A stretch of 64,000 nt of DNA, from NCBI RefSeq assembly GCF_014839805.1, contig NC_051131.1, forward strand, positions 13,876,913 through 13,940,912. Reading direction: 5' to 3'. The position numbers and the translations under genes were made by a program. Of the stretch, positions 39,701-52,100 are shown piece after piece. Every line of letters begins with the position of its first letter. The first letter of the stretch is position 1. This DNA comes from Manduca sexta. Lineage: Eukaryota; Arthropoda; Insecta; Lepidoptera; Sphingidae. The notes beneath the pieces were generated by a model, which worked only from the letters and a program-made list of their open reading frames with translations, did no database searches and had not been told where the DNA came from.

Positions 39701-42279
39701 CGAAACGTGAGTATTCGTTTTTGGTCCTCTTATTTATTGATGTAGAATTTTCTGGTATTTTTTTCCCGTTTTCGCCGTGCACCTTGAATCGCACTTCCTT
39801 GTCGCAAATTTGGGCACGGCATGGGTTGGGCTGTTTGTTTTTATTATCTTTGCTTATGCAGTGAGTTTATCTTTGGAATTGAGGAAATGTATAATATGTC
39901 TGATTGTGTACGATTATGTACGAAGGTCGGTTATGTTTTATTTCTCGTGGTTTCCAGTAAGATCGATATATATATCTGATAAAAAAAATCTTATGATGTG
40001 TTACTTTGTTTGTATTCGCAGTACGTGAGCCAAAGGTACTTCCTAACAGGATGTTTATCCTTAAAAAACTGTTTTCCAGATAAAAACTCCGACCCTGGAC
40101 TCACTAGTCTAGCACGCATGTGTTGGCTGAATGCTTAACGGCCGTTGCGCGTGCTCGATGTTATCAAATTCTAAGCCTGTGTTTAGATACGAGTCTAATC
40201 TACTCAATTCAAACTAGATACGCCTGTATTTGACGCGGTAAATGTGTGTATTGCACTTGTTGGGAATTAGTTTCGTAATTTATATAGGACGAATCTTTTA
40301 ATACCTAAAACTTAATGAGGGGATGACAGGTCATTCACCTGTTGGTAAGCTTAGCACTGAGCGCGGATGCCTATGAACGTATACAAGGCCTGTGGCAGAT
40401 TTATACTTATCTTAAGTAATAAGTATAGGCCACCAGCGACATAGCTTAGTTGGGGCGTGGCGGGGAAGGGGTCAAAATTCGTACCAAAGTTTTTTTTACT
40501 TTTGTCGCATGTGTTAGTGCTTTAGGAACGCAAGCGTAAACCTTATTTGTTGAAGTAATTTTTTGCTTCCGACCGCTGCTTTTGGCCGGTAAATTTTGGG
40601 TTCGCCCCGGATGGCAATAACCCACGCTACGCCACTGCAGGCTACCAAGTTTATGCCGCCCCACATGTCCTGCATCCAAGTCTCGATTTTGCGGGAGTAA
40701 ATAAAAAGTCTCCCATGGCGACCAATTCATAGGTTACATACATTTTTGTTTATCAGGGGGGTAACCACAAAAAAGTCATTGGGTAAGATGCTTGAAATGT
40801 ATCTCTTTCAATTTCAATTCGTTTTATTCCCTACAAGACAATATTTGTAGATTTTTAAAGTAAGTAAAGTTCCTACGTAAGAATCCTGGTAAAAAATAAA
40901 TCACGTCTGAACGACGACTGCAGTCTCCTTTCTAGTCCTCTTTCTTTGGTACTTAGCTACTTCTAAACTCTTATTCGATTTGAAAGGAATATAATATAAT
41001 ATCAATATTTAGAGTGTTCTTCATTATTCGTCCTCTTGTCTAAGTTTGCCTTGAGCTAGTTTCTTGTAAGCAGGAACCGGATTACATGCATTTATATTTG
41101 CATTTTTTTGGCATATTTTCCGGTTTTTGTATGTAATGTCTGGGATGGTTAATATTTTCATTAGGCGATATTTTATAACTTCCTCGGGATAATTAAAGCG
41201 GTAAAGCTAAAATAACCCAGTATTTAAAATATACGTCAATACACAATACTATTAAGGAACAAGAGAACTTATGCCATAGATAATAAGTATTAGTTTAGCA
41301 CCAAAGTTTATAAAAACAAACGAACCCAATATCACTGTGCCCGCCCCGGAGATCGAACCTCAATCTCAGCGTGATAGCCGTACCGTGTACGCAACACATA
41401 TTCTACTATACCATTAGAAAAAATATATGGACTATGAACGAGAATAAAAATAAATTGTCCATTTATTTAATTTGAATAGTAAATAATAAATTGTATGATG
41501 ATTTGTAAAAATACGTAATAAATAGTTTCTTTTCATTAACACTGCATATTTTGACGTTTTTCATGCATACTTCGGGGATCTTAGGTTGCATATAAATTGG
41601 TATCTTGTTATAATATTAAAAAAATGCGTTACGTAGTATTTGAACGGCCTCTCTACTAGAAGCGTAGGTATGAAATGATCTGTACAACAGGAGACTGTAA
41701 TTCCAATCCCAGGTCGGGAAACATTTAATGTGGATTTTATAATACGATTGTTGAGGGACTGTATCCCCCTGAGTAGGTACGAGTTAGGCACGCTGGTCAT
41801 AATACCTAACTAAGCTAAATTAATTTTGCTACGTTTGGAAAAGTGTGTTGTACTGTTTCTATATCAGAATGAGTTAAGAAAAAGTTGCAAGTTGTATGAT
41901 TATAAGGAATCTTACCATTGTATATATAGTTTTAGTATATTGCCCATCTTTTATTTGTAAATAATCCATTGTGATCAGTTGGTTGATTTTCAAATAGAAA
42001 TTATGAAAAAATTCTCTGCCAAAATTGTTTGAAATTTGTTACCATGACAACAGGGTTTTTAAAGGAAGTTAATTAATGCGTTTCAAAGTTTTACTTAAAA
42101 CAATTTACTTAAATGCAATAACAGAATTTTTCCTTTCAGTAAAAATAAATCTGGAGAATGGCAGTGTTTTGATGATGAACCCCCCGACAAATGAATTCTG
42201 GTATCATTCGTTGCCTACGCGGAAGAAATTACTAGGTGCAAGAATCAATTTAACATTTAGGAAGATGAAGATAAAATAA
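33717..42279 (+). CDS. ALKBH2: ALKBH2-type DNA oxidative demethylase
   Basis: An Fe(II)/2-oxoglutarate dioxygenase that removes alkyl groups such as 1-methyladenine and 3-methylcytosine from DNA in the nucleus. Exons 33717-33886, 35764-35943, 36245-36408 and 42140-42279 join in phases 2, 2 and 1 and give 217 aa, somewhat shorter than human ALKBH2 because the N-terminus is short. The iron ligands are all present: H128 and D130 in HRD, and H194 in WYHSLP. R206 and R212 are the 2-oxoglutarate contacts, and N116 with Y118 forms the NxY motif. V58-F59 in VFGK matches the finger that fills the gap left by the flipped base. Two other genes lie antisense in introns 1 and 3. The stop codon TAA overlaps an AATAAA at 42275-42280. 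The start is the first ATG in frame, before the conserved block. Confidence 0.93.
34149..34154 (-). terminator. candidate poly(A) signal of the MADF-BESS gene
   Basis: AATAAA on the minus strand about 80 bp beyond the stop codon. Confidence 0.4.
34232..35210 (-). CDS. MADF-BESS domain protein (putative transcription factor), nested in ALKBH2 intron 1
   Basis: MADF domains are Myb/SANT-like DNA-binding folds, and the BESS motif mediates protein contacts. The pair is typical of insect regulators such as Adf-1 and Dip3. Exons 35210-34988 and 34791-34232 join in phase 1 (GTAAGT; TTTTTAG) and give 260 aa. The MADF domain spans about residues 22-95: FIELVEARPALYN, then KKLWEEICKEI, then the exon-2 part VQKKWTNLRSCFCREL. 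An acidic Asn/Asp/Glu stretch occupies about 125-165. The BESS-like motif is near the C-terminus (FLLSLVPQIKTL ... KIAILQVIKDI). I cannot say which family member it is; insect genomes have many. The whole gene lies in ALKBH2 intron 1 on the opposite strand. Short inverted TGACA/TGTCA motifs lie just upstream (35255-35360). Confidence 0.85.
35211..35763. promoter_or_regulatory. promoter region of the nested MADF-BESS gene
   Basis: ATCGACTGT and ACAGTCGAT form a 9-bp inverted repeat with a 6-nt spacer at 35254-35277. Further TGTCA sites lie at 35341 and 35355. The rest is AT-rich ALKBH2 intron. Confidence 0.35.
36734..36739 (-). terminator. candidate poly(A) signal of IFT70
   Basis: AATAAA on the minus strand about 55 bp beyond the IFT70 stop codon. 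Confidence 0.5.
36793..41969 (-). CDS. IFT70: intraflagellar transport protein 70 / TTC30, nested in ALKBH2 intron 3
   Basis: IFT70 (TTC30, DYF-1, fleer) is a tetratricopeptide-repeat subunit of the IFT-B complex, which carries cargo along cilia and stabilises axonemal tubulin. In insects, cilia occur in sensory neurons and sperm. Exon 1 is 41969-41916 (18 codons, ending TKTIYTM before GTAAGA) and exon 2 is 38727-36793, joined in phase 0. The product is 662 aa, matching the roughly 665 aa family size. TPR-type helices run through most of the protein. Near the N-terminus are GQYTKTIYTM, KEARYEDAI and RAGLSLLGYCYFRTQAF, all conserved in the family. An upstream M in frame with exon 2 is intronic, because a clean CAG acceptor precedes IKEARYEDA. 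The gene sits wholly inside ALKBH2 intron 3. An RFX X-box lies 69 bp upstream of the ATG. Confidence 0.93.
38728..41915 (-). other. IFT70 intron (within ALKBH2 intron 3)
   Basis: About 3.2 kb without coding content that I can support. It includes an antisense family B SINE fragment at about 41332-41412 and a diverged sense copy near 41640-41800. The frame at 38757-38984 was tested as a first exon and rejected. Confidence 0.6.
41332..41412 (-). mobile_element. SINE family B fragment, antisense
   Basis: CCAATATCACTGTGCCCGCC and GATCGAACCTCAATCTCAG are the reverse complement of the family B box B segment. Only the 5' part of the element is present. Confidence 0.45.
42038..42051. promoter_or_regulatory. 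RFX X-box upstream of IFT70
   Basis: GTTACCATGACAAC fits the X-box consensus bound by RFX factors (GTTNCC AT RRNRAC). It is 69 bp upstream of the IFT70 start codon, the usual distance for ciliary genes, and within ALKBH2 intron 3. The match is seen directly; control by an RFX protein is an inference from known biology of IFT genes. Confidence 0.75.
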
Positions 42280-43125
42280 ACATACATCAATTTTATTTGT
42301 AAATAATAATCTAATACCTACTGATAGATAATCTCAGTTAGATGTTTTAGTTTTATGAGAAAAAACCCTGTTTGCGTAAGCTGAACGGTTTATTTTCCAT
42401 TGTCATTGTTTTATGTCTGTGACTGTCGAGGAAAACAAATGTCAACAGAAACGTCAAATCAAAATGGTTTGTTGTGTGAGCGAATGTAATCAGTTTTGTT
42501 AGAAATAATTCATGACAAAGTTGATAAAGAGGAAATAAAAGTATTTGAAAACAAAGGTGAGTGTTTATTGTCCGCTGCCGTACTTTCAGACGTTACCATA
42601 AATTTGCGCACAAAGCGTAACGAATGCTAGTAATTTATACAGCACATTTGGTTATCGTCGATTTTCAAGTACGCTTTTACGATAACGGCGCCCTATATAA
42701 CGGCGAATGACCGTCGGACGGTCATCGTTAACGTTTGGTATTGCAATGTGCTGTGTTTTGTGCGTATCACACCGATTTTGCTGCGCCCTGCGTTTAAAAT
42801 GGGTTGAATTTGTTAGCGAACGCGGTGCGTGTGTATTCTGCAAGGAAGTTGATGAATAGGAAGCTGTAGAGAGGTTTAAGAGCTCGTTTAGTTAGAGACA
42901 CGGGTAACGAGTGTACTCGAAGTATTACCTGTTGTATGTACTTGAGTTAACCAGTTGGAACTGGTTTGATTTCATGCCTTTATTTACTTTGAGAGTAAAA
43001 GCCTTAGCACAATTATTTTGGGCTTACATTACTGAATCTCATCACCATCATCCCTGGAAATAGCTCTATCATAAATAAACTTTCAAATCATACAAAGTAA
43101 TCGTATCTATACAACTATAATTAAA
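42280..43125. promoter_or_regulatory. ALKBH2 3' end and Rabex-5 promoter/5' UTR region
   Basis: TGTCA sites lie at 42401 and 42440. The sequence AACAAAG/GTGAGTG near 42555 could be the donor of a non-coding first exon of Rabex-5. A 19-bp perfect palindrome lies at 42707-42725 beside CTATATAA. No coding sequence is supported. The non-coding exon is a guess from one splice-like site. Confidence 0.35.
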
Positions 43126-46100
43126 ATGTGGTACGGTCCGAATTTGCAAAGGTCTTACAAGTACATGATGTTTGCATCCAAGATGCCTTCGTTGAGGATT
43201 GACCAGAGCGACCTGAAGTGCAAGAATGGCTGTGATTACTATGGCAACCCGCAGTGGCAGGGCTACTGTTCCAAATGTCACAGGGAGCAGATGCAGCGCC
43301 AGAGGAAAGCCGCAGCTGGTAAGTCTTTTTAATGTTTTATCAAACCAGCCAGTGTATCAGAAAAAGATGCGTAAAATGTAACTTGCATTTTCATCATAAA
43401 TATATGTTTTGCTTGGAGACTTTGGACTTCATTAATAATACTGCAACAATTTAATTATAAAATAATTATTCCATAAGTAAACCTATCTTTTTTAACATTG
43501 AATTTGACCAAGTTATAGTTGTGCAGTTTTGTAATTAAATTTAATCAATAATTATGTCTTATTTTGGTACTTATATTACACAACAATGCAGTCACAGAAT
43601 CATAGTAAATGAGAAGGTCAATAGAGACAAACTACAATATTACATTGATTCTCTCTCCAAGCACACATCTCTGACTTCTCATAATTTTATGTATTATTTA
43701 TTATCACATCAAGGTAATGAGATATTTATTTATTTAAAATTGAATATAAACTTGCAATGAAGGTACACCAAAATGCTTATATGATATTTCATCCACTAAA
43801 ATGTTCTATTTATAATCTATATTTTGGTTTATAATCTGTACTTATCATAGAAATTTTAATGAAGAATTGTTGACATGCAAGCAAATATAATATCAGACCT
43901 TTAGGGTAGGTAGAGACTATGGATTGCTATCTTCCATAATAATATTTTTTGGAGATATCTGATGTGCAGATTGCTTTCAAAATTATGAATTGACAAAGAA
44001 TTTACAATATAACATTGTGTTTCTAACACTGTTACATTTGTATGTTATATAGGTTTGATAACGAAAAACTTAAATATAATGTACTACATTTATATATCTT
44101 GTATTATTAATAAAGATTTTATTGAGGAAACCGCTTTATATATATTTTAATATTATTTTAAATGATTTAAATCACTATAGTCGATTATCATATAACACTA
44201 TGCTATATGTATGTTTGTTTAAAAAAGAGACTTTATTTTCCTTGTATCTTTATGAAATGAGGCAAATTTTAGAATTAACATGGTGGTGTTTTTAATGTAG
44301 TGAATAAGTCACTGGGCTTTTAATATGGGACTATACCAAAATAATAGTATTAGGATCATGAAAATTAGCCACTTCATGTCACAAGAGTGCAGTGCAGTTC
44401 ATAGCGGCAAAAAATGGAGGTGCCCTAGAGTCATGAATATTATTTATGATTTTTTACTCTGGGATACTGTTTTCCGTTTTCTGCACCATAGTTAGATCTA
44501 TATACTTCAAGCAAAAACAGTAATGTAAAGATTGGACTTAATGTAATAGCTGCTTATTATGAGACTTGACATCTGATGATTCAGAATGTACCTTGCAATT
44601 AACTTTTGGTATATTTATTATTTTTATAGAAAGTCGTAGCATATTACGATCAAGTGATCTTTTACGTATCATTATTCTGTCATAAAATACTTTTTAAAAT
44701 ATCGGAACAGGATATGGTCGCTTACTGCATAATTATCGGCTGTTTATTGCATTCGTTATAACGCGCGTGCTATCTAGGACTGATAAGTTCGAAATTTAAA
44801 TTCTCTTATCACGAAATCACTGTCAAACCTTTGTTAGCAAAGGTTAATCGGGGCTTATCGAAATGGCCATTCATTCACTTCTATATTTTTAAAGTTTATG
44901 GGAACTGTTATAAACAAGCGGAGGACTTAAGCTTGTTGTGTGTAAAAGTTTATAAGTTCGGAGTGTAAAATCGTAAATGACGCAGTTGTCTTTTACTGCT
45001 CCAATTATAGGTCGAATCATAGAATCAATAGATTTATCCGCCGAAGCACGGTCACTTTACAGACGCCTAGTACTGTATCTCCCCCTAATATTTTTTGGAA
45101 TTTTTAATATTCATCCAATCAGTAGTAACCCTCTCGGTAGTAGAGGAGGCCCATGCCCAACAGTGGGACAGTATATAATACAGGGCAGATATTATTATTA
45201 TATATATATCCAATATCCAACTATGTTTGAGTGTAATTTTGTTTTTTTATATCGTTGTCTTTTACTGTCTGACAGTAGAATTGTGTAATTCTATAAAAAA
45301 AATGTTTAGTTACATTGAACAGAAGAACAAAGCGGCAATAGTCTAGTTGGGAGTGGAACGGACAGCCGAGACGAATGTCCGTAGGTATAAAACCCAAGGG
45401 CACGCATATCTGACTTTTCTAAAGTTATGTGTGTATACTTTGTGAATTATCGCTTGCTTTAACGGTGAACGAAAACTTCTTAAGAAAACCTGCATATCTG
45501 AGAAATTTTATAAAATTTTTGAGGGTATGTTGAATCTGCCAACCCGCCTTAGGCCAGCGTGGTGAAATAAAGCTTAATCCCTCTCGATAGTAGAAGAAGC
45601 CCGAGCTCAGCAGTGGGACAGTATATAATACAGGGCTGATGTTGTTATACATTGAGTAATGTAACGTCATATCGTTCGATAAAATTGATCGATTATCGAA
45701 CGAGTTAAGTTAAACTCCGTTTGATACATTGCACTTCACCTTGCATTGTATTTATCAGTCATCAGATAAAAGAAACATGTTCACTTTTATGGCTTTATAA
45801 AATGCTGACTTGTGCGCTGGTTTTTTCACGCGGGCTTCAGTTTGTGTCAAATCTTTAATAAAACTAGCCCACATTCTTTCTTAGACTTTAACCTTACTCC
45901 GTACAAAATTTCATCTTAATCGGTCCAGTGGTTTCGCCGAGAAAGCGTGTCCGACAGACTAGACTTACCTTCGCATTTATAATGTGAGCGGAGTATCAAT
46001 GAAAAATGTTGCAAAAACTGAGAAAATTTATTCCTTTTGACAGCTTCCGTTGCATGCGCTGCGTAAACGGTTAAAGTTCGCAACAACCATGTATGACGGA

Positions 46101-49100
46101 ATTGTGCCTTTTAAAAAGTTCTAAAAAATATTTAATAACATAAATTCCCCCGTCCTATGTCTGCCTGTCTGAACGTGATAAACTCAAAAACTACGCAACG
46201 GATATCGATGAAATTTGGCATGGAGATTGTTTAAGGGGAATTAATTTCTGAGAAGGACATTGGCTACGTTCTATCCCAGGACTTTTATCCCAGAAAACTA
46301 TCACGCAGGCGTAGCAACAGACATAAAACAATAAGGTATAACGACGGCTTTAAACAAATTGTTTGTTTTTTTTTTATAATTAGGGCGAATGAACTGCAGG
46401 TAGCCGGAGGTAGATAGGTACCTATTTTTGTTCTTAAAGTCCAACAACAAAGCCATTGTCCTGACATGTATTTAATATGGTAAAAGTCATATCTACCTGA
46501 CTATACGAGCCATCGTCTACCATTACCATTGGTTAAAGCGTTTTGTAGAAAATATTTGAACTTTATTTTACTTAGATTCACGATATATTTATTACGTCAT
46601 ATTTTTGTATAAAATGCCACAGTATTTAAAATGAAACGAAATGATTTATTTGAATCTGTAAAATGTTCTACATTATTTAGATTCCGTCAATATTAACTCT
46701 ACCGCCAGTTCGGAAAGCAGTTTTCACCAGAGAAGAACGGGTAAGAAACTCTGGTGTTGCTCTTTTCAATCAGTTTAGGGTAAAGACTACAAGTACATGA
46801 TAAAGTGAGAAGAGAAAAAAAAAAGTTAAAAGCAGTTCATTTATGATGACAACGTATGATATAACTTTAATTCCATTTCTATGATTAAGATTCTCCTCGA
46901 TCAAACGGCCTTGAGCATTCTTTCCATACATTATCGGTGCAAGAGTTCCGACGGGAATAAGCAAAGATTTATTAATAATATCTTAAAAAAAAACAATAAT
47001 AGCTCTTTTTAAAAAAAATTACTATCAAAATTTTTCTTACTAAACATGTGAACTATAGGAGATGCACGGAATCAACAATTTCAGTGGCTTTTATTGTGAA
47101 ATTAAAGATATAATATCCATATTATAGAAAGAATACTACCAAAGATATGATAACATATTGTAGTAATATAATTTTCTGTATGTTTCAGAAATCTCCAGTA
47201 CATAGTTTCTAAAAAAATGGTTACTGCGCTATTTTGTGAGCGCCTAAAGTTGTTTTTATTTTGTATTTTTTTTCCTACTAGCTCTACAAAGTGGCTTCAC
47301 TGCACCTAATGTTAAGCTAAGCCGATAGAAATAAGCCTATAGTTACAACGATGACACACGATGGGACTTTTTTAAAATTTCTGATAAATGTACTTCCCGC
47401 TCGGAGTACTTCGATATATATTTGCGTCAGTTATGACTACATTAAGTTATCACTTGTAATACTCAATACTGTGACGCGAATCCATGCAATATCTATTGTA
47501 AACTGCATCGATTTACTACGCGTTTAAAAACTTCGTGTAGGAGACTGTTTTAACCGACTTCAAAAAAAGAGGTTCTTAATTCGACTATTTTTTTTATGTT
47601 TGGGTGAACAGATTTTAATGATTCTTTTCGTATTTGAAAGTCGGTGCTTCTTTTGTGGTCCCGATTTTTTTTAAGGTTAAAGTGTTTCACAGCTTACTTC
47701 CAATTTCAGGCAAAGCAGTAAAGACATCTCCTCCACCACCCAAGCCCGAGCAGAAGAAACAAGAGCGAAGTCTGAAGCTGACGTCACACTCATCCTTCTC
47801 TAAGTTCGAGGAGAAACGGCTGCGGCAGAGCGAGACCCTCAAAAAGGCAAACCTTCTTAAGTTCAGCGTGTTCAGGAAAAGCAATACAGGTTTGTATACT
47901 CTTAGGGTCTGCCCGATGATATTGTACTTTTTTTTTATTGTGGCTGGGCAGAGTGGCTCACTACAGCTGAGGTTAAGCGAAGTGAAGCCAAAAGAAATTG
48001 TCTTTAAATTTAAAAGACTTGGTAAAGAAGGAGGTTTCTTATTCAAAGTCTTGTTTATTTTCTTCTTTCGTTACTCTCTGATTTGGTCGATTTACGCGTT
48101 TTATTGAACCTAAAAACTGGACTTTGTTTACGTTTACACTTGCGTAAGAAGTCGTTTCGAGATCAAAAATTTGAGTACTTTTCCTCCCTCACACCCACCA
48201 TTACAACTCCTGTAAGCCAGGATCAGCAGTGGCACGCATTTTATGACACCGAGCGATGAAGCTCGGCGAGTCTTAGGGAAAACTAATTTGTCATTATCCC
48301 GCAACGAAATTAATCAAACAGAAAGATAGGGAGGAGTTGGAAATACTTTTTAATGTCAGTATGTGTAGAGTGCATTACCCAAACATTACTATGTATGATC
48401 AAATAGTTTTCTATATTTGAAGATGAACAAGACCATTCGGAGCGCCGACCGCCCGAGTTCAAGATCCCGGCGATGGTGAACGAGGGTATGAAGACAGACT
48501 TCCGCGTGCGCTTCCCGCAGCTGACCACGCAGGTGGACCGCGACGCGAGGATGTTCGTCTACTCCTTCATCATGGACGTCATCAAGTGCGCCAACGTGAT
48601 GACCGTCGACGAACTCTCCGAGAGGGTACAGAGGCACTACCAGGTGCGACGAATAGTCGAATACTTAAAAAAAATGGTTACAGTGTTCGGATTCAAATTA
48701 TTGCATTAAATTGGCTATAAGAAAAAAAAAGTTTAAATTTGCCTTTGGCTTCCAATAGGGATTACCCGCCGACACAAAAAAAAGAATATTTGACAAAAAC
48801 AGAGTTTTTGCGGCTGAACTAAAATTGCACTTTTAAATACACACCAGGTGTTTGAGTAATTAACACATTAACAACAGTGTTTTTTTTGTTGTAGCGTTTC
48901 ATGAAGCACATGGAGGTGTCGCCGCACTTCGCCCAGGTGGACTCCGACACCAGGGAGCTGCTCATGGACTTCGTAGAGAAGCACGCCATGACATACCTGC
49001 ACGAGTGAGTATACTGTGCAAATAATGTATACCATATTCTGTAGTAGTGGCGAAGGATGTAACTTTCCGAAAGGGAATCCGACACAACGAATTTTGTATT

Positions 49101-52100
49101 TATATGTATAAATGCGGTCTACAAATCGTTTTGATGATAATTAGATTCTAGATAAATTCAACATAAAGGAAAGCCGGCAGGAATCGGATTATATGGACCC
49201 TTCGCCACTGTTCTGTATTGTCCGATAATACGTTCAAGCTTGCTTTTAAACATTATACGAGATGTTTTATTCTGTCTCCATTAGTCTTGCGGGATCCGAA
49301 GTCCTTCGTAGTCGATTCCATAAAACACCATCAACCGTTTCTCTCTGTTCTACCCCTCATGAGATTACCGTAATACGTGTGTTTCTATGAATATTGCAAA
49401 AACGATTTAGATTCGTTTTTATTACCGGCCTTTTTTCTAAACTAGACACCCTCCTGGAGAATCAATCGCGTGCAATTGATATTACAAATATTCACATAGT
49501 GTCATTCCAACTCGGAATTGAACTGAAGATAATCTAGACAAAAGGCTGAATAATATCGACCCATAATAACCAATCAATCAACCAAGTCATTGAATAATTT
49601 AAGCAACTAGGTATATAATGTATTTGTTGGTCGTTTCAGGTTGCCATCAGTGGTGTTCTCGCCGAGCGGGACGGATGACGAGCGAGCAGACCGCGCCATG
49701 TCGGAGCGCATCCAGCAGCTGAGCTGGGTCGGCGAGAAGCATCTCGAGTGCAAGCTGGATAGGAACAGCGCTACCTGCAGGCAGTTGTTATACAAAGCTA
49801 TTAGCGGTGAGTTACTATAAGGAAATGAACAAGTAAAGTTCTTTTTCACAAGCAAAATACATTATTACTGATTGGCTATATCTCTACATGCTTATTGCCT
49901 AGTGTGAAAATGAGCGCTACAGAAGTGATTGCGTATTAATAGCATGTTTTTCCGCACTGCTCTAGCAGATATATCAGCTACACAGACGATGCGAACACTT
50001 CTTTTGTGCAAGTCAACGCTCATGGCGCTTATTTTGACACGCCAGGTGAGTGGTGAGCCGCATGAATACTATTTAATATTATTTCATGCTACAGTGGACA
50101 CGGTGATAGTTGATGGTAGCGGCATGTAGTTATCGTTGTAACGTTGTGCTCAGAGCTGCTGGGCATGGACAGCGCGTGGTGGGCGGGCGGCAAGCTGGGC
50201 CGCGTGCGGCGCTGCTGCCGCCACGTGCTGGCGCTGTGCGCGGCGCCCGGCGCGCCCGCCTCCGCCGACGACCTGCTGCCCGCGCTCATATTCACCGTCA
50301 GTACACTACACTCGCAGCGATGGGTGACCATGGGAGCATCGAATTGCTACCATGTTTATTTATACTTGATAATTACTATGGTCATGGATGGTTTGTTACC
50401 ATTGTCATTGATGGTTTGCTACCATGGTCGTTGATAGTTTGCTACCATGGTTGCCAGTGGATTTTTACAATGATTGTCGTTGATGTGCATCTAATGTTAA
50501 TTATATTATTATTTTTTAGAAAAGTGCTATCATAGGAAAGTAGGATATTGAGACAAAGTTCCCAACATATTTTTCTATTTAAAAAATATCTACATTGAAT
50601 GATAAAATAACCAAAGCTGGTTGATCGATAGTGTGACGACCGCCCGTAAACAATAACACTATTCGATTTTATAACGAAGCACTACAGTACACAGGACACA
50701 TATTGTAACATAAGTACTAAATATAGCCGCTTATTGTCCAGTAATCACACGCTTCCTCATGCAGGTGTTGAAAGCGAACCCGCCGCGGTTGGTCAGCAAT
50801 ATAAATTTCGTGACGCGCTTCTGTAACGCGCAGCGGCTGATGACCGGCGAGGGCGGGTACTACTTCACGAATTTGGTAAGGTATATTGTTTTCATATTAT
50901 ATTTTTCTCATTGTCTTCTCAATCTCATTAAAACTGATATATTTGTACTTTGAGTGATATAGTGTTATATTCACAAGGACAGCAACATGGGTAATATGTT
51001 ATAAAAAGAAATTAATATAGTATTAGTTAATAAAGATATAAATACATTTTGAAACGCCGACGTGTATCCACTGCTTGTAGTAAGTGAACATACAAATAGA
51101 ATATCGATTGATGAGAGGTATCCCTCGTCAATCGACACAATCCCAGCCTTTTCGAAACCGAAAATACTTAGTCTGATTCTTAAAACGCGACACATACGTG
51201 GGTAACGACGGGTTTTATAAGTTAGCTTGTCTCTTTGTAAAAACGATATCCTTTACGTTTGATTTCCAGTGTTGTGCGGTGTCGTTCATCGAGAATTTGT
51301 CAGCCGAGTCCCTGAACATGGATAAAAAGGAGTTCGACTGCTACATGGCGATGCCCGCGTCCATCGGAGGCAGTGCTTGGGTCAGTTGGTATCTTGTAGT
51401 TTAGGAAATGTGCACTAGTATCGGAAGGGCAGCGCTGGCTTCACTGGCATATTGCTGAGTTGGAGCCTTTTTTGTGACAAACATAGTTTTAAGTGTTTTT
51501 AGCCTGTTTCATTTGTTTGTTATATGTATCTTGTGTTTGTTGCAACATAAATTACTTTCTAACGATTTATATAGGTAGGTAGGCAATGCCTTGGCTGTGC
51601 CTCTGGTTTCGCTTTAGACCATGGACAGCGGATGGCCATCAGGTGGACCCCTTGCTCGTTTGCCTACTAAGGCATTAAAAAAAGGAAGAAAAATTTATGT
51701 CACTTGATGCCTGATGGTCTTACTTGGTCCCTCTAAGCACCACACGGCGCAACTAGCTTGAGTTATTCACTCATTATCCACAAAAAAAAAGCTTTGAATA
51801 TTTCACCTGGGCCCCCCTTGTAGCTCAGTTACTCTAAGTTCTAATTGTTTATAGATGTCAATGAACGGTTTGCGTTAGTCATTTACTTGACTTAGTATCG
51901 TAATAAATTTGGATGAATCTAGACATGTGTTTTTAATAACCGAAAAATACCGATATATTGCAGGCGGCCGCTTTGTCCTTATGTGGTGCGACTCGCGAGG
52001 CGGAGGAGCAGCAGGCCATGGCGGAGAAGATCCTTGCGCAGACGCAGGACATAGAGAGCAGGGCGGAGCAGCTCGCAACCAATGCGGTCACATTCGAGGT

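Larger units (their letters stand above)
43319..47709 (+). other. Rabex-5 intron 1
   Basis: A 4.4-kb intron with no gene seen. It contains a family A tail at 45122-45200, a full family A SINE at 45333-45650, a TE-like segment at about 45820-46010 with the common ATTTCATCTTAATCGGTCCAG motif, a related one at 46140-46310, and a family E block at 47551-47600. Confidence 0.6.

Noticed and set aside
39777..40028. Hydrophobic 83-codon frame in the IFT70 intron
   Set aside because: Composition-driven, with no splice partners and no recognisable family.
47634..48107. A 157-codon open frame around Rabex-5 exon 2
   Set aside because: Only 47710-47889 is exon. The rest reads through intron on both sides.
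50110..50535. A 141-codon Arg/Ala-rich frame over Rabex-5 exon 6
   Set aside because: Wrong-frame shadow of a GC-rich exon.
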